Positions 34,140 to 42,705 of a stretch of DNA of 64,000 bases are shown one piece after another. The position numbers and the translations under genes are program-made. Within the stretch, counting starts at the first letter, position 1. The number at the start of each line of letters is the position of its first letter. The stretch is from Devosia sp. 1566 (GTDB lineage Bacteria; Pseudomonadota; Alphaproteobacteria; Rhizobiales; Devosiaceae), in contig NZ_CP034767.1 in the NCBI RefSeq assembly GCF_004005995.1, positions 1,364,001 through 1,428,000 of the forward strand, in the 5' to 3' direction. A model generated the notes under the pieces. That model saw only the letters and a list, made by a program, of their open reading frames with translations, was not told where the DNA came from and ran no database searches.

Positions 34140-35713
34140 GCGAGGAGCGCGCCGGCCCCAAGCTCGGGCAGGCGAGCGCCGACCAACTCCTGCGTCAGGC
34201 GGTGCTGGGGGTGCTCGAAGATCGCCTTCGGCTCGCCCTGTTCAACGATGCGACCGGCCTCCATCACCATGACCCGGTCCGCCATGGCGCGGACCATATC
34301 GAGGTCATGGCTGATCAGGAGATAAGTCAGCCCGAACTCGGCCTGCAACCGCGCAAGCAGGTTCAGCACTTCCCCGCGCACCGACACATCGAGGGCTGAC
34401 ACCGGTTCATCGAGCACCAGCAGCTTGGGCCGGGTGACGAGGGCGCGCGCGATGGCGAGGCGCTGGCGCTGTCCGCCCGAAAATTCATGCGGGTAGCGCT
34501 CGAGCATTTCAGGGGACAGGCCAACGGCAGTGATGGCTTCGTGCAGGCGTTCAGTGCGTTGCACGAGGCCAAGTTCAGGCCGCAGCCGCAACGGCTCACC
34601 AACGGATTGCCCGATGGTGAGATGCGGATTGAAGCTGCCGAAGGGATCCTGGAACACCAGGGAAATGTCAGCCCGCAACGCCCGGGGCAGGTCGCGGCCG
34701 TGATAAGGCTTGCCGCCAAGCCGCACTTCCCCGTCGCTGGCACTATCGAGGCCCGCAATGATGCGGGCGAGGGTGGTTTTGCCGCAGCCGGAAGGACCGA
34801 CCAGAGCCAGGCATTCGCCGCTGCGAAGCGTGAAAGAAACCTCGTGCAGCGCCCGTAGGGGCTTGGCCGCCCATGGCCAAAGCCCATTGCCGCGGTAGTC
34901 GCGACTGACGGCTGCAACCTCCAGCAGGGTTTCACCGAGCGGGGCCCGGTTGGGGCCGACCACGTCGAGGCGTGACGCAGCCACCAGGCGACGGGTGTAG
35001 TCTTGTTGCGGGGCGCCCAACACCGCCCCCGTGGTTCCCTGTTCCACAACCACGCCGCGATGCATCACCATCACGCGCGAGCAAAGCGCCGCAACCGCCT
35101 TCAGATCATGGCTGATAAACAGCAAGGCCATGTGCCGTCGCTCGCAGATCTGGGCGATCAGTTCGAGCACGCGGCGCTGAGTGACGAGATCGAGGGCGGA
35201 AGTGGGCTCATCGGCAATCAGCAAATCGGGTTCGCTCGCGAGCGCCATGGCGATCATGGCGCGCTGCCGCTGTCCACCCGACAACTGATGCGGATACCGA
35301 CGGGCGTGCTCGGGCAGAAGGCCCACCTCGGCCAAGAGCTGGGGCACGGCGGTTGCCGCACTCGTGTTGGCCTCGTTTAGTTCAACAGCTTCCTCGATCT
35401 GGCGACCGATGCGCATCAGAGGGTTAAGCGCGGTCATCGGCTCCTGGAACACCATGCCGAAGCGTTTGCCGCGCAGTCGCGCCATCGGGCGTTCGGCGGT
35501 GGGCAAGGGGGTGCCATCGAGGTGGATGGTGCCTGTCAGTGTGGCGCCTATGGGCAGCAGGCCAGTTATCCCGAGGGCCGTCAGGGTTTTGCCAGATCCA
35601 CTTTCTCCGATGATGCCAAAGCGTTCGCCCGGCTCCAGAGCAAAGCTGACGTTTTTGACCACCTCGGTTTGGCCGAAGGCGATTGATAACCCGCGCACCT
35701 CAAGCAAGGGCAT
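34136..35713 (-). CDS. peptide/nickel-type ABC transporter, fused double ATP-binding protein
   Basis: A 525-residue fusion of the two oligopeptide-transport ATPases (DppD plus DppF, as in YejF). Domain 1 has Walker A GESGSGKTLTALGITG, signature LSGGQRQRAMIAMAL and Walker B LLIADEPTSALD; domain 2 has GPSGCGKTTLARIIAG, FSGGQRQRLAIARAL and LLVLDEPVSALD. Both sites look intact. ATG 35713 begins MPLLEVRGLSIAFG and overlaps the DppC-like stop by 14 bases; the longer frame to 35788 would lie mostly inside that gene. It is the last gene of the importer operon. Confidence 0.92.
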   Translation of the reverse strand: MPLLEVRGLSIAFGQTEVVKNVSFALEPGERFGIIGESGSGKTLTALGITGLLPIGATLTGTIHLDGTPLPTAERPMARLRGKRFGMVFQEPMTALNPLMRIGRQIEEAVELNEANTSAATAVPQLLAEVGLLPEHARRYPHQLSGGQRQRAMIAMALASEPDLLIADEPTSALDLVTQRRVLELIAQICERRHMALLFISHDLKAVAALCSRVMVMHRGVVVEQGTTGAVLGAPQQDYTRRLVAASRLDVVGPNRAPLGETLLEVAAVSRDYRGNGLWPWAAKPLRALHEVSFTLRSGECLALVGPSGCGKTTLARIIAGLDSASDGEVRLGGKPYHGRDLPRALRADISLVFQDPFGSFNPHLTIGQSVGEPLRLRPELGLVQRTERLHEAITAVGLSPEMLERYPHEFSGGQRQRLAIARALVTRPKLLVLDEPVSALDVSVRGEVLNLLARLQAEFGLTYLLISHDLDMVRAMADRVMVMEAGRIVEQGEPKAIFEHPQHRLTQELVGARLPELGAGALLA

Positions 35714-36545
35714 GCGCAGCTCCCTGGCGGCGCAGGCGCGGATCAAGCACGTCGCGGAGGCCATCGCCGGCGACATTGATGCACACAACGATCAACACAA
35801 TGGAGAGCCCCGGCACCAGCGTCAGCCAGGGATGAATTAGGAAGAGGCTCTGGGCATCACGCAGCATCAAGCCAAGGCTGGTGGCCGGGGGCTGGGTGCC
35901 GAGCCCGACATAGGACAGGCCTGCTTCCGCCAGGATGCCCAATGATAGCTGGATCGTGCCCTGAACGATCAAGAGGCTGAGAATGTTGGGCAGCAAGTGT
36001 CGCCAAGCGATGGCCGCGTTGCCAAGGCCAGCGAGGCGGCCAGCGGCGACGAAATCCAACGTGGCAAAGCTCAGGGCTCCGCCACGGGCGACGCGGGCAA
36101 ACACCGGGATGTTGAAGATGCCAATGGCAATGGTGGCATTGATGGCGCCCGGGCCAAACAGAGCGGTGATCAGAATTGCAGTGATCACGGCAGGAAAGGC
36201 AAACACCACATCGCTGAGACGCAGCACCAGCCATTCTACCGGACCACCCCATGCGGCGGCAGCAAGGCCTAAGGGCACGCCGATGCCGGCGCCGATCAAC
36301 ACGGCCATCGCCGCCACGACAAAGCTAGTGAGCGTTCCTGCCATGACGAGCGAAACCATGTCCCGGCCCAACTGGTCGGTGCCGAGCCAGTGGGCGGCCG
36401 TGGGACCAAGAAACCGGCGGCCGATATTGATCTCCGCGATGGAATAGGGCGTCCACCAGATCGAAACGAGGGCTAGCAGCGCAAACAGCAGCGTGCCGGC
36501 TGCGCCGAGGCGAAAGCTCCGGTTGGCAAAAAGGCGTTCGATCAT
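35700..36545 (-). CDS. peptide/nickel-type ABC transporter permease (DppC-like)
   Basis: A 281-residue inner-membrane permease with an N-terminal span, a periplasmic loop holding HWLGTDQLGRDMVSLVMAG (the DppC hallmark), and five further spans. The cytoplasmic coupling loop is FVAAGRLAGLGNAAIAWRHLLPN. It overlaps the DppB-like gene by 4 bases and the ATPase gene by 14. It should pair with the DppB-like permease. Ligand unknown: dipeptides, oligopeptides, glycosides or nickel are all moved by this family. Confidence 0.92.
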   Translation of the reverse strand: MIERLFANRSFRLGAAGTLLFALLALVSIWWTPYSIAEINIGRRFLGPTAAHWLGTDQLGRDMVSLVMAGTLTSFVVAAMAVLIGAGIGVPLGLAAAAWGGPVEWLVLRLSDVVFAFPAVITAILITALFGPGAINATIAIGIFNIPVFARVARGGALSFATLDFVAAGRLAGLGNAAIAWRHLLPNILSLLIVQGTIQLSLGILAEAGLSYVGLGTQPPATSLGLMLRDAQSLFLIHPWLTLVPGLSIVLIVVCINVAGDGLRDVLDPRLRRQGAAHALA

Positions 36546-37498
36546 GTCGCCACGCCTCGCCCGCGCAGGCGCGGGTCAACCAGGCCGTAGGCGAGGTCGA
36601 CCAGCAACATGGTGAGGCTGACCGTCACCACCAGCACCATTACCGCGCCACGCACAAGGATCAGGTCACGCTCCGAGATGGCGGTGAAGATCAGGCGGCC
36701 CAGACCGGGCAGATAGAACACATTCTCAACGATAATAGCGCCGGCGATCAGGAACGCGAATTGCAGACCCAGAATGGTCAACACCGGGAGCATGGCATTG
36801 CGCACGCCATGGCGCCAAACGGCCTCGCCCAGCGTCATGCCCTTGGCACGCGCGGTGCGGATAAAATCCTGCTCCTGGATGTCCACCAGCGCCGTGCGCA
36901 TCACCCGCGCCAGGATCGAGGCCTGGGGCAGCGCCAGCGCCAGGCTCGGCAGAACCAGCGAGCGCATGGCAGCAAAGGGGTTCTCGTTCCATGGCGTAAA
37001 GCCACCGGGCGGCAGCCAGCGCAGGGCAACAGCAAAGACAAGGGTCAGCAACATGCCAAACCAGAAATTGGGGACGGCGACGCCCAACTGCGCCAGCACC
37101 ATCAGCGCGGAATCGAGGGCCTTGCCACGGTGGCGGGCCGCAAGGATGCCGAGCGGCAGCCCGACCGCGACCGAAATGATGATCGCCGCGATGGTGAGGG
37201 GGAGGGTGACCGCGAGTCGCCCAGCAATCAGCGAGGCCACGGGAGCCTGCTGGGTGTAAGACTCCCCGAGATTGCCGTGCAGCATGCCCCAGAGCCAGGC
37301 GACGAAACGCTGCGTTGGTGGAGCCTCAAGGCCCATCTGCAGGCGCAGATTGGCCACGGCCTCATGGCTGGCAGTGATACCCAGGATAAAGCGGGCGGGA
37401 TCGCCGGGCAGCAGGTCAAGCAGAAAGAAGATCGCCGTCGCCGCGAGCAGCAACGTCAGTGCAAACCCACCCAAGCGGCGCAGCAGAAAAACCATCAT
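36542..37498 (-). CDS. peptide/nickel-type ABC transporter permease (DppB-like)
   Basis: A 318-residue permease beginning with FLLRRLGGFALTLLLAATAIFFLLDLLPGDPA-like sequence, the usual DppB start. The EAA-type coupling loop QDFIRTARAKGMTLGEAVWRHGVRNAMLPVLT is well conserved. Six hydrophobic segments. It follows the binding-protein gene by 21 bases and overlaps the DppC-like gene by 4, fitting the A-B-C-DF order of this operon. Confidence 0.93.
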   Translation of the reverse strand: MMVFLLRRLGGFALTLLLAATAIFFLLDLLPGDPARFILGITASHEAVANLRLQMGLEAPPTQRFVAWLWGMLHGNLGESYTQQAPVASLIAGRLAVTLPLTIAAIIISVAVGLPLGILAARHRGKALDSALMVLAQLGVAVPNFWFGMLLTLVFAVALRWLPPGGFTPWNENPFAAMRSLVLPSLALALPQASILARVMRTALVDIQEQDFIRTARAKGMTLGEAVWRHGVRNAMLPVLTILGLQFAFLIAGAIIVENVFYLPGLGRLIFTAISERDLILVRGAVMVLVVTVSLTMLLVDLAYGLVDPRLRGRGVAT

Positions 37499-37519
37499 GC
37501 CGTGGCCGCCCCGGACGCC

Positions 37520-39001
37520 TTAGTCCACCCAGTGGATGGAGCGGAGCACCACGCCCTCGATCGGCGAATTCGGCCACATGCCTTCGAGCTTGGCGTTCCA
37601 CACGCCGGTCTTTGCCAGCTCGAACAAGTAGCCATTGACCGCATCATTGGCGAGAATGGTCTGGGCCTCGATGGCGAGGGACTTGCGTTCCGCCTCGTTG
37701 GTGGTGGCATTGAGCGTCTCGATCAGCGCCTGGAATTGCGGATTGTCGTAGCCGAAATAATAGTTGGGATCGGCATAGATGCCGATGTCGAAGGGCTCCA
37801 CATGGGCGATGATGGAGAGATCAAAGTCCTTGTTGGTCAGCACATCTTCGAGCCACTGCGCCCATTCGAGGTTGATGAGTTCGAGCTTGATGCCGACCTC
37901 GGCAAACTGGCTGGCGAGGATCTGTCCGCTGACCTTGGCATAGTTCACCGGGGGCAGCTTGAGCGTGGCGCTGAACCCATCGGGATAGCCGGCTTCGGCG
38001 AGGAGCGCGCGCGCCTTTTCGGGGTCATAGGGATAGGTATTGGTCAGATCGACATAATAGGGATTGTGCGGGGCGAAATGGCTGCCGATCGCCACGCCAT
38101 AGCCATAGGTCGCCCCTTCGATGATGGCGGCGCGGTCAATGGCATGCGCCATGGCCTGGCGCACTTTGAGCTCGTTGAAGGGCGCCTTGGCATTGTTGGT
38201 GGACAAGATGGCCTCACCCTCAGTCGTGCCCACCAGCACCTTGAACTGCGGATTGCCCTCAAAGATCGGCAGCGCTTCGGCGGCGAAATTATTGGTGCCG
38301 TCTACGTCGCCCGCAAGGAGCGCATTGGTCATGGTTGCGGTGTCGCTGATAAACACGAAAGTTGCGCGGGTTATCGCCGGCAGCTCACCCCAATAGGGGC
38401 CATATTGCTCGAGCACGACGCGGCTGCCCTTGTCCCACTGCACAAAGCTAAAGGGGCCGGTGCCGATGGGGGCAGTGGCATTGTTCTCGGCGCTTTCGGG
38501 CGCAACGATGATGGCATCCCCACGCCCGAGATTGAACAGGAACATCCCGTCGGGGCGGCTGAGGGTAAAGGTGATGGTTTGGGGATCCTGGACCACAACG
38601 CTGGCGATGGGGGAGAACAGCGCCTTCTGAGCATTGATGCTCTCTGGCGCCAGCAGCCGGTCAAAGGTGTATTTGACGTCATCGGCATCAAAGCTGGTGC
38701 CGTCATGGAAGGTGACGTCAGGCTGGAGGATGAAGGTATAGGTCAGCCCGTCATCGCTGATCGTCCAGCTGCTGGCGAGGGAGGGCTGCACCGCGCCGGT
38801 CTGGTCGATCTGCGTCAGGCCCTCAAAGACGTTCTGATAGCCGATGTTGTCGATGGCTTCGGCAGCGCCTGCCGTAGGATCAAGGGTAGGTGGCTCTAGG
38901 GCGACGCCGATCCGGATTTGCGTCGAGGCAGCAAGCGCAAGGCTCGACCAGCTCATGCCAAGCATTGCCGCCATGCCCAGAATTTGTAGTCCCTTGCCCA
39001 T
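37520..39001 (-). CDS. peptide/nickel-type ABC transporter substrate-binding protein (SBP_bac_5)
   Basis: A 493-residue periplasmic binding protein. Residues 1-25 form a signal peptide (GKGLQILGMAAMLGMSWSSL, ending in ALAAS). The mature part has the family pattern IRIGVALEPPTLDPTAGAAEAI, YTFILQPDVTFHDGTSFDADDVKYTFDRLL and GTGPFSFVQWDKGSRVVLE. Length and domain layout match DppA/OppA-type proteins. It is the first gene of the importer operon. A perfect 9-base inverted repeat lies at 39106-39130, upstream. Confidence 0.93.
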   Translation of the reverse strand: MGKGLQILGMAAMLGMSWSSLALAASTQIRIGVALEPPTLDPTAGAAEAIDNIGYQNVFEGLTQIDQTGAVQPSLASSWTISDDGLTYTFILQPDVTFHDGTSFDADDVKYTFDRLLAPESINAQKALFSPIASVVVQDPQTITFTLSRPDGMFLFNLGRGDAIIVAPESAENNATAPIGTGPFSFVQWDKGSRVVLEQYGPYWGELPAITRATFVFISDTATMTNALLAGDVDGTNNFAAEALPIFEGNPQFKVLVGTTEGEAILSTNNAKAPFNELKVRQAMAHAIDRAAIIEGATYGYGVAIGSHFAPHNPYYVDLTNTYPYDPEKARALLAEAGYPDGFSATLKLPPVNYAKVSGQILASQFAEVGIKLELINLEWAQWLEDVLTNKDFDLSIIAHVEPFDIGIYADPNYYFGYDNPQFQALIETLNATTNEAERKSLAIEAQTILANDAVNGYLFELAKTGVWNAKLEGMWPNSPIEGVVLRSIHWVD

Positions 39002-39105
39002 GCTTTCGCTCCCCGTTGCGGCTCGGCCGCCTTGCGTTCTTTTCTATAAGGCAGTGCGCCCGGCATGGCACCTAGGCAAAGGATGAAGATTTGCTGGTGT
39101 GACCC

Positions 39106-39130
39106 CAGTGCATGGCATGATCATGCACTG
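39106..39130. promoter_or_regulatory. perfect 9-base inverted repeat upstream of the peptide importer operon
   Basis: CAGTGCATG and CATGCACTG enclose a 7-base spacer. The site lies 105 bases before the binding-protein start and 23 bases after the end of the large PAS gene, both on the minus strand. With no T-run on either side it reads more like an operator than a terminator, though an mRNA-end stem is possible. Confidence 0.5.
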
Positions 39131-39152
39131 CCGGAGCGGTGCGGCGGCCCGA

Positions 39153-42080
39153 TTACTTCTCGCCGGCTTCGGCGATGGGCGCATCGACGAGGTCGGAGGG
39201 AATGCGCAGTGTGAACAGCAGCCCGTGCTCGCCAGCTGGGTCCACGGCCAGTGAAAAGGCGTTGACCGACAGCAGCGAGCGGGTGAGGGCGAGACCGACG
39301 CTGGAGCGCACCGGCGCCACGGCCTTGCCGTCCCGGCCCACGCCATCGCGGAACACCACGAAACGTTCAGCCATGTCGACTGCTGTGTTGGAGCTATCGC
39401 GCACATGGATGGCGATGCTGCCATCGTCCTCCCTATTGGAGGAGATGATGACGGCGCCACCCGCCGGGGTTTGATCAATAGCGCTGGCGAGCAGGTTCAG
39501 CACCGCTTGGGCCAGCGATGCCCGATCGGCCGTGACCTTGGGCAGGGATTCGGAAATCGCATTGCGCACGATCACCCGCGAGATGCCGGCCTGGTGGCGG
39601 ATGCGCAGCACGCAGCTTTCGAGCAGTCCGGTCAGATCAATGCTGGCGCGTTGGGGCAGGTAGCGCCCATCGCGCAGGCGGGTGAAATCATCGAGTTCAT
39701 CCACCAGCGCGGCGATCTCGTTGCCGGCAGTGACGATATCCTGCGCATAAGTCTCGTGGCGCTCGGTGCCGAGCCGACCAAAGGCCTCCGAACGCAGCAG
39801 ATCGGAAAAACCGATGATGGTGTTGAGTGGGCGGCGAATCCCCCGGCTGATCCGAGCCAGCAGCGCTGGATCGATATCGCTCGGCGCTCCGAGGCGCGGC
39901 TGGCTGGTTTCGCGCTGGTGCACAAAGCCGAAATAACCGGTGACGACGCCCGCCTGGCCCTGCGCAAACAGCATCAATTCGGCACCCGCGGAGGCGGCGC
40001 GCAGCGACAGGCAGGGACGGGCCGATTCGGCAAAGCGCGCTGGCCGCTCAAGGAACGACTGCAGATCCGGGGTGTCGGCGCGGGCGACAAAGCTCGTCAG
40101 CGGCCGCCCCTGCAGCGACGCGCCTTCCTGGCCCAGCAGCGCGGCGGCACGCGGGGACACGACGCTCAGCACGCCCGCCCGATTGGTTTCGAAGAACCCG
40201 TCCCCACGCAAGCTGGCAAAGGTTTCCGCGAAGGCGCGCACTGCAGCTTCATGGCCAGTGCGAACTTCGGTGGCGCTCGCCGACAGCATGAGGGCCGGGC
40301 GACCCTGCCAGGAAATGGACTGCAAGCGTGCGGTCACCGGCACCAGCGTGCCATCACGCTGCACCAGATGGTTGACCGGCCCCGCTTCGTGACCTTCCGG
40401 TCCGGCCGCCGGGAACACCGAGGCCAGGCCGGCGGCGCGCAGGTTCTCCACCGAATCATAGCCGACCATCTCGGTGATGGCACGGTTGGCGAACAGCACT
40501 TGCTGATCACGGAACACGAGGATGCCGAGCGGCAGCCGGTTCAGCACCAGCGTTTCGCCACCCAGATTGATCAGTGCACCCGAACTGCTCGGTGGTTGGG
40601 CAACAGCGCGCTGCGCCTGACCCGAGGTCTCACCCATGCGGTCGTTCAGAATGCGCGAGAGCTCATCGAAGTTGTAGCGCGAAACGCGTTCCACCGCCTC
40701 AGGATCGGGGGCGCCCCGCGGCAGGATTTCCGGGCCATCCTCAGTCGCGGCATCGGATTGGGGCTCGGGAGTGTCATCGCCGTCGAATTCGGCAAGCTCG
40801 TCCTCGGCTGTGGACGCTAGCAACTGCTCCTGCGCGTTGTCCTCGTCCTCATCCACTTCCGGCTCGGGCTCATCGATAAAGGCGGCTGTTGGTTGCTCCA
40901 TCGGCGCCGCCGATGCTTCGACCTCAATCGTCGCGGGGGTGTCCTGCTGATCTTCGGCCGCAGGGGCAGAAGCGGCAGCGACAAAGCCTGTGCCTGTCAC
41001 CAGCCAGAGTTGTGGTGCAGCGCCGGTAACAACCGGGTCGCTTTGCAGCGGATCATCCGAATCGGTGAGCGGCGAGAACAAATCGGCGTCCGCACTCAAC
41101 CGGTCGACCAGCGCCGATAGCCGGGTGCCCACGCCTGGCGCTTCTTCGACAGGCGGCTCGGAGGCGTCTGATGGCGTTACCTCTGGTTCGTTCTCGAACT
41201 CGGAAACCGCTTCCGAGGTCTCGGCGGCGCTGTCCTCGTCCTCGGCCTCATAGCCGCTCGGAGCGGCAGCATCGCTTTCGGTCGCCCGCCAGTTGTCGAG
41301 CTCGCGCTGATAGGCCGCATCATTGGCCTCGATCGCCGCGGCAATCGGGGCAAGCTCACCCACCTGGGGATCTGGTTCGACCGTTTCCTCGTCTTCATCA
41401 ACCAATGCGACAGGCCGGAAGGGCGCCGTTTCCAGGACCACGCCGGGGGGCGGCAGCGGCAACCATGGCCGCGGTGGCAAGACAGGCCCTTGCGACTCAG
41501 CTGCGGGCAGTTGGGGCTCTTGAGCCTCTACCAGCGCAGCTTCCAGCTCGGGCGCCACAACTGAAAGCTCGAGCGACTCGGTGACCGGATCTGGCGAGGT
41601 CTCGGAGTCTATCGTCGTCGGCGGAGCAGCCGGCTCACTCGTCACGGCCATAGCCGAGGGTGCGGCCAGCGAATCGGCAGGGGCCAGGGCGGGTGCCGGA
41701 CCGCTCGCCAACAAGATCTCGGCGTCGATGGCGTCAACCGCCACGATCAGCAGCATCGCTGCGCCTACACCATCGAGCAGCGGCGTTGTGGCGCAGGTCG
41801 CCGAGATCGGCTTTTCCCCAGCCAAGAACTGGATCCGCGCAAGACTGCTTCGACCGGTGGAGCCGAGTCGGATATTACGAGCTATCTGGCCCTTGATCGG
41901 TACTGGGGTGGGGCCGCGCTTGATGCCGCTTTTCTTGAGCTTGGCGCCAAACAGCGTTGCTGCCCGATTGTGCCAGATCAAGTGCAGCCCGTCGGCGGAC
42001 CATAGCCAGGCCGGGCGGGGATCCTCGGCGTGTTGCAACACGCGGGCACCAGCTGGCGATGTGATCCAGTCGTCATCCAT
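39153..42080 (-). CDS. PAS-containing histidine kinase homologue with degenerate active site (pseudokinase)
   Basis: A 975-residue protein. Residues about 15-125 look like a sensor domain (WLWSADGLHLIWHNRAATLFG). Residues about 150-480 are a long acidic Pro/Glu/Ala-rich disordered stretch, followed by two PAS-like regions (about 505-740) and a HisKA/HATPase module (740-970). The H-box should read S-H-E-I-R-T-P-L-N but is SRGIRRPLNTIIGFS, with Arg746 in place of the phospho-acceptor His. The N-box has NLLASA for NLLSNA, and the G1 region DSSNTAVD lacks the DxGxG glycines. It is unlikely to autophosphorylate. Known precedent: the cell-cycle pseudokinase DivL, where Tyr replaces His; orthology is not claimed. 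Confidence 0.88.
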   Translation of the reverse strand: MDDDWITSPAGARVLQHAEDPRPAWLWSADGLHLIWHNRAATLFGAKLKKSGIKRGPTPVPIKGQIARNIRLGSTGRSSLARIQFLAGEKPISATCATTPLLDGVGAAMLLIVAVDAIDAEILLASGPAPALAPADSLAAPSAMAVTSEPAAPPTTIDSETSPDPVTESLELSVVAPELEAALVEAQEPQLPAAESQGPVLPPRPWLPLPPPGVVLETAPFRPVALVDEDEETVEPDPQVGELAPIAAAIEANDAAYQRELDNWRATESDAAAPSGYEAEDEDSAAETSEAVSEFENEPEVTPSDASEPPVEEAPGVGTRLSALVDRLSADADLFSPLTDSDDPLQSDPVVTGAAPQLWLVTGTGFVAAASAPAAEDQQDTPATIEVEASAAPMEQPTAAFIDEPEPEVDEDEDNAQEQLLASTAEDELAEFDGDDTPEPQSDAATEDGPEILPRGAPDPEAVERVSRYNFDELSRILNDRMGETSGQAQRAVAQPPSSSGALINLGGETLVLNRLPLGILVFRDQQVLFANRAITEMVGYDSVENLRAAGLASVFPAAGPEGHEAGPVNHLVQRDGTLVPVTARLQSISWQGRPALMLSASATEVRTGHEAAVRAFAETFASLRGDGFFETNRAGVLSVVSPRAAALLGQEGASLQGRPLTSFVARADTPDLQSFLERPARFAESARPCLSLRAASAGAELMLFAQGQAGVVTGYFGFVHQRETSQPRLGAPSDIDPALLARISRGIRRPLNTIIGFSDLLRSEAFGRLGTERHETYAQDIVTAGNEIAALVDELDDFTRLRDGRYLPQRASIDLTGLLESCVLRIRHQAGISRVIVRNAISESLPKVTADRASLAQAVLNLLASAIDQTPAGGAVIISSNREDDGSIAIHVRDSSNTAVDMAERFVVFRDGVGRDGKAVAPVRSSVGLALTRSLLSVNAFSLAVDPAGEHGLLFTLRIPSDLVDAPIAEAGEK

Positions 42081-42333
42081 CGATAACCGCTACCCGTTGC
42101 ATCTGTGCCATTTCGGTACAGTTCATTCTTGTTCGTTAAGTGTTCTTCAATATAGCGCCCCTCGCACCCGGTCCATAGCAGTGCGGCCGAGACCCCCCAA
42201 CAAACTTGGGCATGGTTAAGAGGAGCGGTGCAGAGGGGTAAGCTGCAAAAGAGCGCTTGTCATCAGCGACAAGTCGACCTATGTATCGCGCGCTTTCGGG
42301 ACTCGCTTGGCGATGTACCCGGACAGGCCCATT

Positions 42334-42410
42334 GCCGCCTTAGCTCAGTTGGTTAGAGCGCTAGATTGTGGATCTAGAGGTCCTCGGTTCGATCCCGAGA
42401 GGTGGTACCA
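42334..42410 (+). tRNA. tRNA-His (anticodon GTG), CCA encoded
   Basis: A complete cloverleaf: acceptor 42334-42340 with 42400-42406, D arm GCTC/GAGC, anticodon arm CTAGA-TTGTGGA-TCTAG with GTG at 42368-42370, T arm CTCGG-TTCGATC-CCGAG, discriminator A at 42407 and an encoded CCA at 42408-42410. The base before position 1 is T, so there is no genomic G-1, and the discriminator is A73 with a G1-U72 pair. Most bacteria have G-1 and C73; loss of both is known from a group of Alphaproteobacteria. Confidence 0.95.
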
Positions 42411-42705
42411 CTCCTTCACATCCCTGCTGCCGCATGTTGCGCCCGACAGATCAAGTCGGCGTCGAACTTGCCCGCTGCGGCGCCGGGATCCCAAACACCT
42501 TCCCATTGCCACCGAAGGGGCGGAAATCCCGCAGCAATGGCCCGATTTGTGTGCCCGAATCTTAACCATCGGTATCTTGCGATATATCATTGCGCCCCCT
42601 CAAAGAGCGGCATAGCATCCCCATGATGCACGCACGGCCTCGGGCCTTCGGTCCCCGGCATGGCGCGCCCCTTTGCTTTGTCCAACATGTGCGCGATGTG
42701 GCCAA

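Noticed and set aside
36761..38899. A 712-residue open frame on the + strand across the peptide importer genes
   Set aside because: It is antisense to three well-supported transporter genes, has no family motifs and reflects the high GC at third positions.
39405..40820. A 471-residue + strand frame inside the PAS pseudokinase
   Set aside because: Antisense to the pseudokinase PAS and HisKA regions, whose sense motifs are clear.
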